Assembly: GCA_016713535.1 (NCBI GenBank)
Contig: JADJOY010000032.1
Location: 1 to 64,000 of the forward strand
DNA from: Deltaproteobacteria bacterium
GTDB taxonomy: Bacteria; JADJOY01
Direction: 5' to 3'
Length of the DNA: 64,000 nt
Position numbers and translations under genes: made by a program. The notes beneath the pieces are model-generated. The model was given only the letters and a program-made list of their open reading frames with translations. It ran no database searches and was not told where the DNA came from. Position 1 is the stretch's first letter. Each line of letters opens with the position of its first letter. Positions 10,905 through 21,812 of this stretch are shown piece by piece.

Positions 10905-12218
10905 TCACAGGTTGAGCGTCACCCGCACGGTTCCCACCCACGCATCGCGCGCGGTGGGGTCGCCGAGCGGGCTCGTGATCCACTGCAGGTCGGGCTGCAC
11001 GACGAGCCAGCCCGCGAGCGGTGCCGCGTAATAGATCTCGACCGCGACCTCGTGATCGCGCGGGGTCGGCGGATCGAGCGCGTCGCCTGCGCTCACCCAG
11101 CTCGCGCCCACGCCGAGCTCGTCCTCGTCGCGTCCCGCGATCGGCCCCCGCCACGCGAGACCGCCTCCGAGGTGCGCCTCGATGGGCGAGGTGGACGGCT
11201 CCGTCCAGCCCCACATCCCGAACGCCACGAGACCCTGCGGGTCGCCCGGCTCGTCGAGCTCCTTCCACAGCCGCTGGTCGAGGACCGCATACGCGCCACG
11301 GGTTCCGTGGTGGTGTTCGAACGCACCGTTCGCGCTGGTGACGTCGAAGCCGCCGTCGAGATACCAACCGCCGAGCGCCAGCCGTCCCATGCCGTCTTCG
11401 CCCCAGCGCATGCCCGCCTCGCCGATGGTGAAGAGCTCGACGTGGCCGGTGAGCGCGGTCCGCGGGCCGCACGAGCCGGTGTGGACGCCACGGTAAGACG
11501 CGCCGTCGTACACGCCGACTCCGGCGTACGCCCACGACACCGGCGAGAGGAACACGGTCACCGAGCTCGCCGGATCCGGATAGGTCGGCATCGGCGTCGT
11601 CGGGCTCATGCCCATCGACGACTGCAGGAAGCCTGCGGCGTTCTCGGCGAACCCGAACTCGGTGTTGGCGTCGACCTTCCCGACCTTGATGCGAAGCCGA
11701 TCCTCGAAGAGCACGACCTCGAGCCAGAGCTCGGAGAGCTGCGCGAGCTCGCGCGCGTCGATGCTCGAGTACCCCTGGATGTCGCCGACGTCCTCCGAGC
11801 CGTTGTCGCCGACGAGGGCCTGGAAGTCGGCGAAGGCCGTGACTCCCTCGAGCCCCCCCAGGCGCTCGAGATCGACACGCAGCGCCAGGTCGAAGAGGGC
11901 ACGCCCGGCGCCGCGCTCTTCGAGCCCGCCGTCGAGCACTCGCGACAGGTCACTCGTGACGCTGCCCTCGAACGCCACGCCGTGCTCGTCGGCGGCGGTG
12001 CGCACGGCGAGCCACGTGCCGGTGAGGGCGTCGCCATCCCACCACTCGGCGAAGGCCGACGGCGGGGTCGCGTCGTTCTCGGCCCCGTCTGCTCGAGCCG
12101 GCGGTGGCCGCGACGCGGCGCACGCCACGAGCACCCCGAGCGCGAGCCAGGCGGCGCGGTGGGCGGAGCGCCGACGAGCGCGCGCGATCCGCGGGATCGA
12201 GCAGAGTGGAACCGGCAT
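10905..12218 (-). CDS. OprB-like carbohydrate-selective porin
   Basis: Outer-membrane beta-barrel of about 437 residues. From ATG 12218 a basic leader and a hydrophobic segment ([14 protein letters not shown]) precede a cleavage region ending in RAD. The mature part has alternating aromatic strands, a family-typical [20 protein letters not shown] opening, [17 protein letters not shown], and a C-terminal barrel-closing strand ending in TVRVTLNL. This pattern fits the OprB family, which takes up sugars. The frame extends to 12320, but the extension is Arg-rich and lacks a signal peptide at its start. It lies 50 bases upstream of the chemoreceptor on the same strand. Confidence 0.8.
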   Translation of the reverse strand: MPVPLCSIPRIARARRRSAHRAAWLALGVLVACAASRPPPARADGAENDATPPSAFAEWWDGDALTGTWLAVRTAADEHGVAFEGSVTSDLSRVLDGGLEERGAGRALFDLALRVDLERLGGLEGVTAFADFQALVGDNGSEDVGDIQGYSSIDARELAQLSELWLEVVLFEDRLRIKVGKVDANTEFGFAENAAGFLQSSMGMSPTTPMPTYPDPASSVTVFLSPVSWAYAGVGVYDGASYRGVHTGSCGPRTALTGHVELFTIGEAGMRWGEDGMGRLALGGWYLDGGFDVTSANGAFEHHHGTRGAYAVLDQRLWKELDEPGDPQGLVAFGMWGWTEPSTSPIEAHLGGGLAWRGPIAGRDEDELGVGASWVSAGDALDPPTPRDHEVAVEIYYAAPLAGWLVVQPDLQWITSPLGDPTARDAWVGTVRVTLNL

Positions 12219-12319
12219 GTCGGCCGGCGACTGTGCAAGGCATGCGCCGCGAGCACCGATCGCGCCCACGCACGGACGGCGCGCCCTCGTCCCGGGAAAA
12301 CACGGCGCCCGTACCGCCA

Positions 12320-12381
12320 CGGCGGCGAAAATCCGCCGCTACGTACCCGCCGGACTCCCCTTCCCCGGCAAGAATTGCCGG
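12320..12381. repeat. Two intergenic hairpins between co-directional genes
   Basis: The first hairpin is CGGCGG (12320-12325), loop CGAAAAT, CCGCCG (12333-12338), followed by the CTACG tail seen after other hairpins in this window. The second is CCGGCAA (12365-12371), loop GAA, TTGCCGG (12375-12381). The rest of 12219-12427, the gap between the porin start and the zinc-ribbon stop, holds nothing else I can identify. Confidence 0.5.
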
Positions 12382-12427
12382 CGGTTCGGCGAGCGACGGG
12401 TTGCCCAGGCGGGGCCGCCCGCCGTGC

Positions 12428-12667
12428 TCAGGTGGCGGCGGGTGGCGCTTCGCCCGGCGTGGACACTGGCGCGCTCGCCGCGGCAGGGGCTTCGGTGGGC
12501 ACCGCGCCCGGCTCGCTCCACACGTTGCCGGTGCCGCAGCTCGGGCACGGCGCCGCGATACGCGGGGTGTATTCGGCCTGAGCCTCGAAGACGTGCAGGC
12601 AGATGCCGCACGTGAGCTTCCAGCGGGTCGGCTCGACGCGCGTGCGCTGACGTGGTGTCACGTTCAT
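12428..12667 (-). CDS. Small zinc-ribbon protein
   Basis: 79-residue protein with two knuckles, CGICLHVF and CPSCGTGN, about 20 residues apart. This is a rubredoxin-like or FmdB-like zinc ribbon that binds one Zn or Fe ion. The C-terminal third is Ala/Pro-rich and probably disordered. The start ATG 12667 has GAGGAG upstream. The gene is divergent from the thioredoxin-like gene with 119 bases between. The function is not predictable beyond metal binding. Confidence 0.7.
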   Translation of the reverse strand: MNVTPRQRTRVEPTRWKLTCGICLHVFEAQAEYTPRIAAPCPSCGTGNVWSEPGAVPTEAPAAASAPVSTPGEAPPAAT

Positions 12668-12786
12668 GGGCGAGCTCCTCTCGGCAGGCGCCGACGGGGG
12701 CACCATCGCACGCGCGCGAGACCCCAGCAACGGCGCAAACGACGCGATTTCCGGGGTGCTCCCCCGGGTGCTAGCCTGCCTCGGAC

Positions 12787-13314
12787 ATGACCCACTCGAC
12801 TCGCCCCGCGCGTTTGAGCGCGCTTCGCACGGCCGCCCTCACGCTCGCCCTGATCTCGGCCTCGGCGTGCCAGCGCGGCACGTCGACGGCTCCCGCGGTC
12901 CCCATCGACTTCGCGGCTCCCGATCTGTTCTCGAACACCAGCATCAAGCTCAGCGACTTCGACGGCGACGTCATCCTGGTGAACTTCTGGGCGAGCTGGT
13001 GTGGCCCGTGCCAGGTCGAGATCCCCGGGCTCATCGAGCTCCACCGCCGCTACAAGGACAAGGGAGTCACGGTGATCGGCGTCGCGATGGACGACACCGA
13101 AGACGACGCTCGTCAGGCCGCGCGCCAGCTCGGCATCGACTATCCGGTGGTGCGTGGCAGCGACGCCGTGAGCCGCCGCTTCGGCGGCATCGTGGGCTTC
13201 CCCACCACCTTCATCCTCGATCGTCGCCGCGTGCCGGTGGTGAGCTATCCGGGGCTCGCGTCGCCGCGGGCGATGGAGCAGCAGATTCTCGCGCACCTCG
13301 GCGCGCCCTCGTAG
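12787..13314 (+). CDS. TlpA-like thiol-disulfide oxidoreductase, lipoprotein
   Basis: 175-residue thioredoxin-fold protein of the TlpA/ResA type. A signal peptide ends in the lipobox ISAS with lipidated Cys28, so it should sit in the periplasm on a membrane anchor. The active site WASWCGPC has redox cysteines 72 and 75, and the cis-Pro loop GFPTTF follows. Such proteins reduce disulfides in apocytochromes or other exported proteins. No cytochrome-maturation genes are adjacent. The following AsmA-like gene begins 65 bases downstream on the same strand. Confidence 0.92.
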   Translation: MTHSTRPARLSALRTAALTLALISASACQRGTSTAPAVPIDFAAPDLFSNTSIKLSDFDGDVILVNFWASWCGPCQVEIPGLIELHRRYKDKGVTVIGVAMDDTEDDARQAARQLGIDYPVVRGSDAVSRRFGGIVGFPTTFILDRRRVPVVSYPGLASPRAMEQQILAHLGAPS

Positions 13315-13379
13315 TCCCGCGCGGCGAAACCGGGCGACCGCGCGACGGGTCCCCGGCGCCCGCGCGGCCCCCCCTCTCC

Positions 13380-16300
13380 ATGGGCCGCTCGTCCACGCCC
13401 CGGCATGCCGCGCCCTCGAACGAGACGCCGTCCGCCGTCCCCGCGCGCTCCAACCGCGGTAGCCGCGCACGCCGCGTCGGGCTCGCGCTCGCGGGAGTGC
13501 TGCTCGGTCTGGTGGTCTCGGCCGCGGTCACGCTGTGGCGACTGAGCGACGTGGAGGGGGCGCTCGACGCCGCGGCGGCGCGGCTCGCCGCGTCGACGGC
13601 GCTCGAGCTGACCCACGGCCCGGTCGGCGTGAGCGTGGGGCGCCGTCTCGGCGTCTCGGTCCAGGACGTGAAGCTGGTCGACCGCCATACCGAGCGGACC
13701 CTCTTCGACGCGTCGTCGCTCATCATCGCGCTCGAGCTCGCGCCGCTCGCGCACGGCTCGGTCGAGCTCCGCGACATCGTCGTGGCGCGGCCGAGGGTGT
13801 TCGGCCGGCGCGCCGCCGATGGCACCATCGACCTGATCGAGGCGGTCGACCGGGTGGTCGCGGCGGCCAAGGCGCAGCGCCCGGCCGAGCCATCGCGGCG
13901 CCGGGCGTTCGTGAGTCACATCGCAGCCGATCGGATCGAGATCCACGGTGCGCGGCTCGATTGGCTCGACGAGCTCCACCCGCGCGGCACCGAGCGCGCG
14001 GTGCTCGAGCCGGTCGACGTCACGGTTTCGCGCCACGGCGACACGCACACGCTGACGGTCGCAGCACGGGCCACGCTCGCCGAGCCGCGCCCCCACGGCG
14101 ACGATGGCCTCGCGCCGGTGACCACGCTCTCGGTGAACGGCTCGCTGGGCGGCCTCGGTACCGCCGCCACCATCGCGGAGGCCACCTGGGACGTCGAGGT
14201 CGCCGCCGCCGGGGTCGACGCGATGCTGATCGAACCGTGGCTCACGCCGTCGCTCGGGCCCGGCTCGGCGCTGGCCGGGCGCGCGCGGCTCGAGGCGCAC
14301 GTCCGCGGCTCGTGGGCGGAGGGCCTGGGCGGGCGCGCGCAGGTGGTCGTCGACGACGTGCGCGTCGCGCTGCCGAGCGCGTGGGGCGAGCCGCAGCGTT
14401 TCCGCCGCATCGAGCTCGACGCGCGCGTCGCGCGCCGTGCCCAGCGATGGTCTCTCGACGACGGACGAATCGACACCGGGGACGTGACGCTCGCGGTGCG
14501 CGGCGCGATCGATGGTCCGGGCGGCAGCGATCCCGCCGTCGAGATGGAGGTCACCAGCCCGTGGCTCGACCTCGCCAGGGTCCGGCATCGCGTGCCGACC
14601 CGCGCCCTCGGTCGCGTCTTCGCGTACTTCGCGCGTGTGATCGAGGAGGGCCAGGGGCGGATCGATCGCCTCGCCGCGCGGGGCCGCGTGAGCCAGTTCG
14701 CGGCGCTCGGCGATCCCGCCAACCGCGACGTGCTCAGCGGCCGCTTCTCGTTTTCCAGGGTCGCCGGCACGCCCCACGCCGGGCTCGACCGCATGTCCGC
14801 GATCGCCGGCACGCTCGCGCTCGAGCGCGGCGACCTCGCGCTCGTCTGCTTCACCGGCCGCTCGGGGAGCTCCGACCTCGGCCGGGTCACGGGCGAAATT
14901 CGCGAGCTGTGGGGGACGACGCGCTCCGAGATCCGCACCGAGGGCGCGGACGTCGCGCTCGCCGACGTCCCCCGCCTACTCGCGAGCGACCTCTTCCCCG
15001 CCGCCGCGCGCGCGGTGGCTGGCGACCTCGAGGTGAGCGACGGGCGCGCCCGCGCTCGCACCACGCTGGTCATCCAGCAGCGCCGGCCGATCCACTTCTC
15101 CGGCGACGCCACGCTCGTCGGCGGCGCGCTCACGCTGGGCTCCCGCGACGTCCACGTCACCGAGCTCGCCGGACCGCTCTCGTTCTCGGGCCGGGAGCTC
15201 GCGAGCGGTGGGCTCGCGTTCCGCCTCGGCGGCTCGAGCCCGATGCGCGTCGCCGGCTCGGTGGCGGACTACGCGGGCCAGCCGGTGCTCTCCATCGCCG
15301 TCGAAGGGCGTGGTCTACCCGTCGCGGACGTCGAGCGGCTGCTCGTGCCCCAGCACGGCGCGGCGCCAGGAGGTGGCGGACGCGTGAGTGGCTCGGTGCG
15401 GCTCGAGGGGCGCGTCGGTGTGTCGCCCTCCGTGCTGCGCTCGGCCGCGCTCACCCTCGAGCGCGTGGACGTCTGGCCACCGCTGGTCGCCCAGGCGCTC
15501 GAAGACGTGACCGGCGACGTGGCGGTCGACTCGGATGGGGTGCGGTTCGACGCGTCGTCGCTGACGTGGCGTGGACACCGCGTCGCCGCGAGCGGCCGGG
15601 TCACGGGGCTCGGCGGACGCTCGCCGCGCGTCGAGGTGGTGGGCCGCGCGCTCGAGCCGCTCGACATCGGGCGCGTGACCGGCGCACCGGCGAGCACCTC
15701 GCGCACCGCCCCGCCGATACGGCCGACTCCCCACGCGACCGCGGCCGACGACGACGGCCTGGTGGTCGAGGGACACTACCGGGCGGACCAGGCGCGCCTG
15801 CGCGACACCCCGATCCGCGATCTGGCGGTGGCGTTTCGCTTTCACGGCGACACGCTGCTCTTGGAACGTGTCACCGGCGCGGCGCTCGACGGCACCTTCG
15901 ACACCCGCGCCAGCGTGCGCTTCGACGGCGGACGTCCCATCGACATCGGCGTCGTGCCGAAGCTCGAGGGCGTGACCGCCAGCGGGCTCTCGGCGCTCCT
16001 CGACCTGCCGTGGAAGAAGGTCACCGGGCACGCGGACCTCGCGGGCGAGGTCCGTTTCGCGTGGCCGCCCAAGGAGCATCTGGACAGCCTCGCAGGACAC
16101 CTCGAAGTGACGCTGCGCGACGGCCGGATCCACGAGGCGGTCGGGCTGTGGAAAGTGCTGGATCTGGTAGACTTCTCGAGCTGGATCAGGAGACCGATGG
16201 GGTGGCGCGAGCTGGGGCTGGCGTACGACGAGCTCCACGGCCGCGTCGAGTTCGGCGCCTCCCGAGTCGTGACGCGTGACTTCTCGCTCTCCGGACCCAC

Positions 16301-16580
16301 GGTGGATCTGGCTCTCGACGGCACCATCGGACTGGCGGATCGCTCGATCGACGCGCTCGTCACGGTGTCGCCGCTGCAGCTCGTCGACCAGCTGGTCGAC
16401 CCGATCCCGGTGGTCGGCCCGGTGAAGCGCGCCCTCGATCTCACGTCGTATTCGTTCCGCCTCCAGGGGACCCTTGGCTCGGTGCGGGTCACGCCCGCGA
16501 CGCTCGACCGCGTCGACGACCTGCTCGAACAGGCGGTGCCCGGCGGTAACGGTCGCGACGCGGAGCTGCGCGCACCGTGA
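13380..16580 (+). CDS. AsmA-like (YhdP/TamB superfamily) envelope protein
   Basis: 1066-residue protein with one N-terminal membrane helix (about residues 38-57, LALAGVLLGLVVSAAVTLW). A very long beta-rich periplasmic region of repeating 25-40-residue strands follows. The C-terminal part (WKVLDLVDFSSWIRR...FSLSGPTVDLALDGTIGL, then PIPVVGPVKRAL) matches the AsmA_2/DUF3971-type end domain of YhdP-like proteins. These bridge-like proteins are thought to carry phospholipid between inner and outer membranes. ATG 13380 is chosen because it directly precedes the basic leader and anchor helix. The stop overlaps the next kinase start (GTGA), implying co-translation. Confidence 0.82.
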   Translation: MGRSSTPRHAAPSNETPSAVPARSNRGSRARRVGLALAGVLLGLVVSAAVTLWRLSDVEGALDAAAARLAASTALELTHGPVGVSVGRRLGVSVQDVKLVDRHTERTLFDASSLIIALELAPLAHGSVELRDIVVARPRVFGRRAADGTIDLIEAVDRVVAAAKAQRPAEPSRRRAFVSHIAADRIEIHGARLDWLDELHPRGTERAVLEPVDVTVSRHGDTHTLTVAARATLAEPRPHGDDGLAPVTTLSVNGSLGGLGTAATIAEATWDVEVAAAGVDAMLIEPWLTPSLGPGSALAGRARLEAHVRGSWAEGLGGRAQVVVDDVRVALPSAWGEPQRFRRIELDARVARRAQRWSLDDGRIDTGDVTLAVRGAIDGPGGSDPAVEMEVTSPWLDLARVRHRVPTRALGRVFAYFARVIEEGQGRIDRLAARGRVSQFAALGDPANRDVLSGRFSFSRVAGTPHAGLDRMSAIAGTLALERGDLALVCFTGRSGSSDLGRVTGEIRELWGTTRSEIRTEGADVALADVPRLLASDLFPAAARAVAGDLEVSDGRARARTTLVIQQRRPIHFSGDATLVGGALTLGSRDVHVTELAGPLSFSGRELASGGLAFRLGGSSPMRVAGSVADYAGQPVLSIAVEGRGLPVADVERLLVPQHGAAPGGGGRVSGSVRLEGRVGVSPSVLRSAALTLERVDVWPPLVAQALEDVTGDVAVDSDGVRFDASSLTWRGHRVAASGRVTGLGGRSPRVEVVGRALEPLDIGRVTGAPASTSRTAPPIRPTPHATAADDDGLVVEGHYRADQARLRDTPIRDLAVAFRFHGDTLLLERVTGAALDGTFDTRASVRFDGGRPIDIGVVPKLEGVTASGLSALLDLPWKKVTGHADLAGEVRFAWPPKEHLDSLAGHLEVTLRDGRIHEAVGLWKVLDLVDFSSWIRRPMGWRELGLAYDELHGRVEFGASRVVTRDFSLSGPTVDLALDGTIGLADRSIDALVTVSPLQLVDQLVDPIPVVGPVKRALDLTSYSFRLQGTLGSVRVTPATLDRVDDLLEQAVPGGNGRDAELRAP

Positions 16581-17407
16581 GCTCGCGCCAGTCGGTGTTG
16601 CTCTGCGATCGCTGCGGGGCGCGCTACACCCTCACCTCGCTGCCCAAGGGCGGGCGGTTTCGTTGCCGCAACTGCGGCAAGGCGTTCCAGATCGAGCTCG
16701 ACGATCCCGAGCCAGCGACCCGCGAGCTGAGGAGAGCGGCAGTCAAGGCCGGGCTCGAGCCACTCACCGGGCCCGTCTCCGGTCCAGTGGTGAAGGTCGA
16801 GGATCCGGCGAGTCCGCCGGCGACCGCGGCGACGCCGAGCGCGGCTCCGCAGGCCACGCCGACCGCCGCGAGCGAGCCCGCCGCCCGCGGCTGGGACCTG
16901 GACGTCGGGGAGGACGAGTCCGCGCGTGCCCGCTCCGACGAGCCGGGACATGCCTCGCACGAGCCGACGGACGGCGGCGCCGGCGACGGCGGCGGCTCCG
17001 ACGAGATGCTGTTCGGTCGCTACTCGATCGAGGGTGAGCTCGGGCGTGGCGAGATGGGCGTCGTGTATCGCGCCGTGGAGCGCACCACCGGCCGCAAGGT
17101 CGCCCTCAAGACGCTGCTGCCCGGTGTCACGCTCGGCCGCGAGGGCACGCTGCGCTTCGGCCGCGAGGCGCGCGCCATCGAGCGCCTACGCCCGGCCGGG
17201 CTCGTGCCGCTGCTCGACCACGGCGAGTCGTACGAGACCCGCTACCTCGTCTCCGAGCTCGCCCTGGGCACCCCCTCGACCGCACCGACGCGGCGCTCTA
17301 CGCCGACCCGCGCGTCGCGGTACGCCTGGTCGCCAAGCTCGCGCGAACTCTCGACGAGGTCCATCGCCAGGGCGTGCTGCACCTCGACCTCAAGCCGTCG
17401 AACGTGA
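16577..17407 (+). CDS. Zinc-ribbon protein kinase-like protein (5' part, frameshifted)
   Basis: Paralogue of the kinase at 81-2857. Two CxxC knuckles (LLCDRCGARYT and FRCRNCGKAFQ) form an N-terminal zinc ribbon at residues 9-36. A disordered Pro/Ala-rich linker follows, then the kinase N-lobe from about residue 145 (LGRGEMGVVY, VALKTLL). The frame breaks near 17274 in a CCCCC run (after SELALGTP). In the +2-shifted frame the sequence continues LDRTDAALYADPRVAVRLV into the C-lobe of the next entry. The last 45 residues of this reading frame are therefore not genuine. The start is GTG, overlapping the AsmA-like stop. Confidence 0.8.
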   Translation: MSSRQSVLLCDRCGARYTLTSLPKGGRFRCRNCGKAFQIELDDPEPATRELRRAAVKAGLEPLTGPVSGPVVKVEDPASPPATAATPSAAPQATPTAASEPAARGWDLDVGEDESARARSDEPGHASHEPTDGGAGDGGGSDEMLFGRYSIEGELGRGEMGVVYRAVERTTGRKVALKTLLPGVTLGREGTLRFGREARAIERLRPAGLVPLLDHGESYETRYLVSELALGTPSTAPTRRSTPTRASRYAWSPSSRELSTRSIARACCTSTSSRRT

Positions 17408-19158
17408 TGCTCGACGCGAGCGGCGAGCCGCGCATCCTCGACGTCGGCCTCACCCGCGCCGTGCACACCCCCGAGGAGCACGGCTACCAGTCGCCGACCG
17501 ACGAGGTCGGTGGGCGCACGCTCTACCGCGCGCCCGAGCAGATCCGCGACGACGCCGGGGCAGTCGATGCGCGCGCCGACGTGTGGTCGCTGGGCGCACT
17601 GCTCTACGAGCTGCTCACCGGGGTGCCGGCATTCACCGGCGGCACCCGCCGCGACACGGTGCGTGAGGTGCTCGACGAGGAACCCAAGGCGCCGAGCGCC
17701 ATCGACGCCGACCTCGCACCGGCGCTCGACGTGATCGTCGCGAAGGCTCTCGAGAAGCGTGCCGCCGACCGCTACGGGAGCGCCGCGGCGCTCGCCGACG
17801 ACCTCGAGCGGTTCCTCGCCGGCAAGCCGATCGAGGCGCGCCCGCCGAGCGGTGTCCGCCGGCTGACCCGCGCGCTGCGCCGCCATCGCCACCGCATCTT
17901 CGCCGGGCTCGCCGCCGCGCTCGCCGTGGCCGCGCTCGCCGGTGGGGCGTGGTGGTGGCTGCGCGACCCGCTCGTGAGCGTGCGCGAGGACCTCGCGTCG
18001 CCGCGCGCCGACACGCGCGCGGCCGCGCTCGAGCGCGGCCTCGGCCTGATGGAGCTCGGGCGTCTGGACGCGGGGCAGCGGGTGGCGATGATCGATCTCA
18101 CGACCGCCGCGCTGGGCGATCGGTCGGACGCGGTCCGGCGCGTCGCGCTCGAGCGCCTGACGCGCCAGCCGGGCGCGATTCCCGACGATGGCAGCCCGCG
18201 CCGCGAGCAGCTCGAGCGGGGAATCGCGGCGTGCCTCGCGAGGCCGCGCTCGGCCGAGCTCCGCGAGGCCGCGTTCCGCGCCACCGAGGTCTTCCAGGCC
18301 CGCGGCGTCACGCCCGCGCTGATCGAGCTGGCGCGCGACCCGGAGACGCCCGAGGCCATCGCCGGGCACGCCATCCGCGTGCTCGGCGCGGTGGCGCACG
18401 ACGACGTCATCGTCGACCTCATGCACCTGGTCGGTCGCGGCGGCGCGTTCCGCACCCGCGCGATGCAGGCGATCTCGCGAATCGTCGAGCGCTCGGCCGC
18501 CGGACAGTCCGGTGCTCCGGCGGCCGCTCCCACGTCGAGCCCGGGCACCGGGTCGAGCGGGATCGATCGCAATCGCACCACGCGTCACGCCGGACCCGAT
18601 CGAGTGGTCGCGAACGTTCTCGCCACCGTGAAGGCCCCGGCCGGCGAGGACCCGATCCTCTACGCGCTGCGCGCCGGTAACACCGACACCAAGCTCCGGG
18701 TGATCTGGGTGCTCCATCGCTCCCGCGACGCCCGCACCACGACGCTCCTGCCCACGCTCTTCGCGGACGACGATCCGGTGGTGGCGCGTGCCGCCGCCGC
18801 GATCCTGGTCGAGTTCGGCGGTCCGGTGGTCGAGCGCAAGCTCCAGGAGGCGATGGCGTCGGACAGCTCGCGGGTGCGCGGCAACGCCGCGTTCGCGCTC
18901 GGCGAGCTCAACCATCCCGACGCGCTCGACACCCTCGTGAAGGCGCTCTTCCGCGAACCCGACCCGGGCGCGCGCGCCGACATCGCACGCGCCCTCGGGC
19001 GCCTCGGTCAGAAGAGCGCCATGCCGCATCTGATCCGCGCCCTCGACGACATCGACCCGCGCGTTCACCAGGCAGCACACGCCGCCCTCGCCACCCTCGC
19101 GACGGAAGATGCCGGCGAGACCTCGACGGCGTGGCAGGAATGGTGGGATACGCATTGA
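17374..19158 (+). CDS. Kinase C-lobe, membrane helix and HEAT repeats (3' part)
   Basis: Continuation of the preceding kinase. The catalytic loop reads HLDLKPSN, not HRDLKPxN, and the magnesium loop reads DVG, not DFG. APE (RAPEQ) and the later C-lobe helices are normal. The HRD arginine is therefore missing, which classes it as a non-RD or possibly weak kinase, though catalytic Asp and Asn remain. A membrane helix (AGLAAALAVAALAGGAWWWL) follows, then about 380 residues of HEAT repeats interrupted by a Ser/Thr/Gly-rich linker. The true start lies upstream at 16577; the ATG at 17374 is internal. Confidence 0.8.
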   Translation: MLHLDLKPSNVMLDASGEPRILDVGLTRAVHTPEEHGYQSPTDEVGGRTLYRAPEQIRDDAGAVDARADVWSLGALLYELLTGVPAFTGGTRRDTVREVLDEEPKAPSAIDADLAPALDVIVAKALEKRAADRYGSAAALADDLERFLAGKPIEARPPSGVRRLTRALRRHRHRIFAGLAAALAVAALAGGAWWWLRDPLVSVREDLASPRADTRAAALERGLGLMELGRLDAGQRVAMIDLTTAALGDRSDAVRRVALERLTRQPGAIPDDGSPRREQLERGIAACLARPRSAELREAAFRATEVFQARGVTPALIELARDPETPEAIAGHAIRVLGAVAHDDVIVDLMHLVGRGGAFRTRAMQAISRIVERSAAGQSGAPAAAPTSSPGTGSSGIDRNRTTRHAGPDRVVANVLATVKAPAGEDPILYALRAGNTDTKLRVIWVLHRSRDARTTTLLPTLFADDDPVVARAAAAILVEFGGPVVERKLQEAMASDSSRVRGNAAFALGELNHPDALDTLVKALFREPDPGARADIARALGRLGQKSAMPHLIRALDDIDPRVHQAAHAALATLATEDAGETSTAWQEWWDTH

Positions 19159-19196
19159 AGCCCGAACCCCGGGGACCGGCCCCAGGAGACGTCGAC

Positions 19197-19892
19197 ATGA
19201 CGAACGTTCGCCACCGCTGCCGTTTCCCGTGCTCCGTCTCGCGCTCCGCCGCGATCGGCGCGCTCGCCCTCGCCCTCGGCGGAGCCGCAGGGTGCCTCGG
19301 CGACTCACAGATCCCGACCCCCGTGATCGGCGCGAATGCCGGTGACCTGAGCTGCTCGGCGCGCTACCCGCTCCTCGACGACTCCGCGGGTGCCGGCGCG
19401 GTGGCGTTCGGCACCCAGGGCATGACCCAGTCGACCAACCCGTGGGGCGCCGGCGCGCGCTTCCACCTCGGCTTCACGTTCCGCAACCAGAGCACCGAGC
19501 CGGTGCACTTCAACCCGGCCGGGGTGCGCCTGCGCGACGCCTTGGGCGTGGACCTGCGCCTCGTCGAGGTGAAGCGCGGCGATCAGCCGGTGGCGGAGAC
19601 CACCGTGGATCCAGGCGCCGAGGCCACGATCGACCTGTTCTTCGCCGGCACCGGCCTCAAGCTCACGCCGCAGAAGATGGCGACGTTCAGCGTCGACTGG
19701 CCTTACGCCGTCGGCGAGTCGTGGTGGACTCGCACGACGCGCTGCAAGACCACCCAGCAACCACCCGTGGGGGACGAGGGCTTCGGGCCGTGGGTCTCGG
19801 TCCGCAATGCCAGCGAGCCGGCCACCGAGCGCGCGCAGCCGCGCCCCAAGCCACCCCAGCCGACCGGGTGGGACCTGCACTACACGAGATGA
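19197..19892 (+). CDS. Lipoprotein of unknown function
   Basis: 231-residue exported protein. The signal peptide ends in LGGAAGC, giving lipidated Cys about 31 residues from ATG 19197; GGAGA stands upstream. The mature part looks like a single immunoglobulin-like beta sandwich: FHLGFTFRNQSTEPVHF, LRLVEVKRGD, then VDPGAEATIDLFF. It ends in a Pro-rich tail. Two further cysteines (LSCSARY and TTRCKTT) could form a disulfide. It follows the kinase-HEAT gene by 38 bases and is probably co-transcribed. I do not recognise the family. Confidence 0.7.
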   Translation: MTNVRHRCRFPCSVSRSAAIGALALALGGAAGCLGDSQIPTPVIGANAGDLSCSARYPLLDDSAGAGAVAFGTQGMTQSTNPWGAGARFHLGFTFRNQSTEPVHFNPAGVRLRDALGVDLRLVEVKRGDQPVAETTVDPGAEATIDLFFAGTGLKLTPQKMATFSVDWPYAVGESWWTRTTRCKTTQQPPVGDEGFGPWVSVRNASEPATERAQPRPKPPQPTGWDLHYTR

Positions 19893-20100
19893 TCCGGGGG
19901 GCTGTTCCAGCCCCCCGCCCGCGCGAAGTGAATCCGCGCGGGTCCCACCCCCAAGACGCTTCGCTACGCTTGCGGCGTCGCGCTGAGGCTGTGAAGCTTT
20001 CCATCTGGGTTGCGCACGGAAGCGCGTGGGTCCGGCGACGGGGGATCCCCGTCGCTACGGCGGTTTCCGTAGCGCGGGGGGCTCCGTCCCCGCGGCGCCG
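19893..20100. repeat. Composite dispersed repeat with covarying hairpins
   Basis: Directly after the lipoprotein stop: a GGGGGGCTG-TTC-CAGCCCCCC hairpin, then CCCGCGCG/CGCGCGGG around AAGTGAATC, then a conserved CCCACCCCCAAG block. GCGACGGGGG-AT-CCCCGTCGC follows at 20035-20055. Next is CGCTACGG/CCGTAGCG at 20053-20074, then a G6/C4 hairpin. The same blocks in the same order make up 8724-9060. No gene is seen. Confidence 0.7.
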
Positions 20101-20432
20101 CACCCGCCCGGCGTCAGGAGCGGACCCGGCAACAGGCCGCGCCAGCGGCGCGCGCCCCTCCGGCCGTCTCGCGCCACGATCGCACTCGACACCCTGCCCG
20201 TCGCAGCGCGACGGCGGTGAGCAAGGCGAGCCGACTCGGGGAAAGGACCCCGCCCCTGGTTCGCGGAGGGAGCTACGACCCGAGACGACGATCGGCTCGC
20301 GCCAGCGGCGCGCGTCGCGTGACACGCGACGGCCTTTGGGGTGGGGCCCCGTCCGGATTCACTCCGGACGGGCCGGGGTCTTGACGAAGACCCCGAGGAA
20401 GCAAAGTGCGGGGGGCTGGAACAGCCCCCCCG
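20101..20432. repeat. Repeat-rich gap with an inverted two-hairpin element
   Basis: No gene is seen. A block at about 20169-20222 beginning TCGCGCCACGATCG recurs at about 35622-35674. GTCGCGT/ACGCGAC (20314-20330) forms a hairpin. From about 20338 an inverted copy of the two-hairpin element appears: GTCCGGA/TCCGGAC around TTCAC, then GGGGTCTT/AAGACCCC, then GGGGGGCTG/CAGCCCCCC. It ends just before the minus-strand response-regulator stop at 20436 and could act as its terminator. Confidence 0.6.
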
Positions 20433-20435
20433 CAA

Positions 20436-21801
<1,366 letters not shown>

Positions 21802-21812
<11 letters not shown>
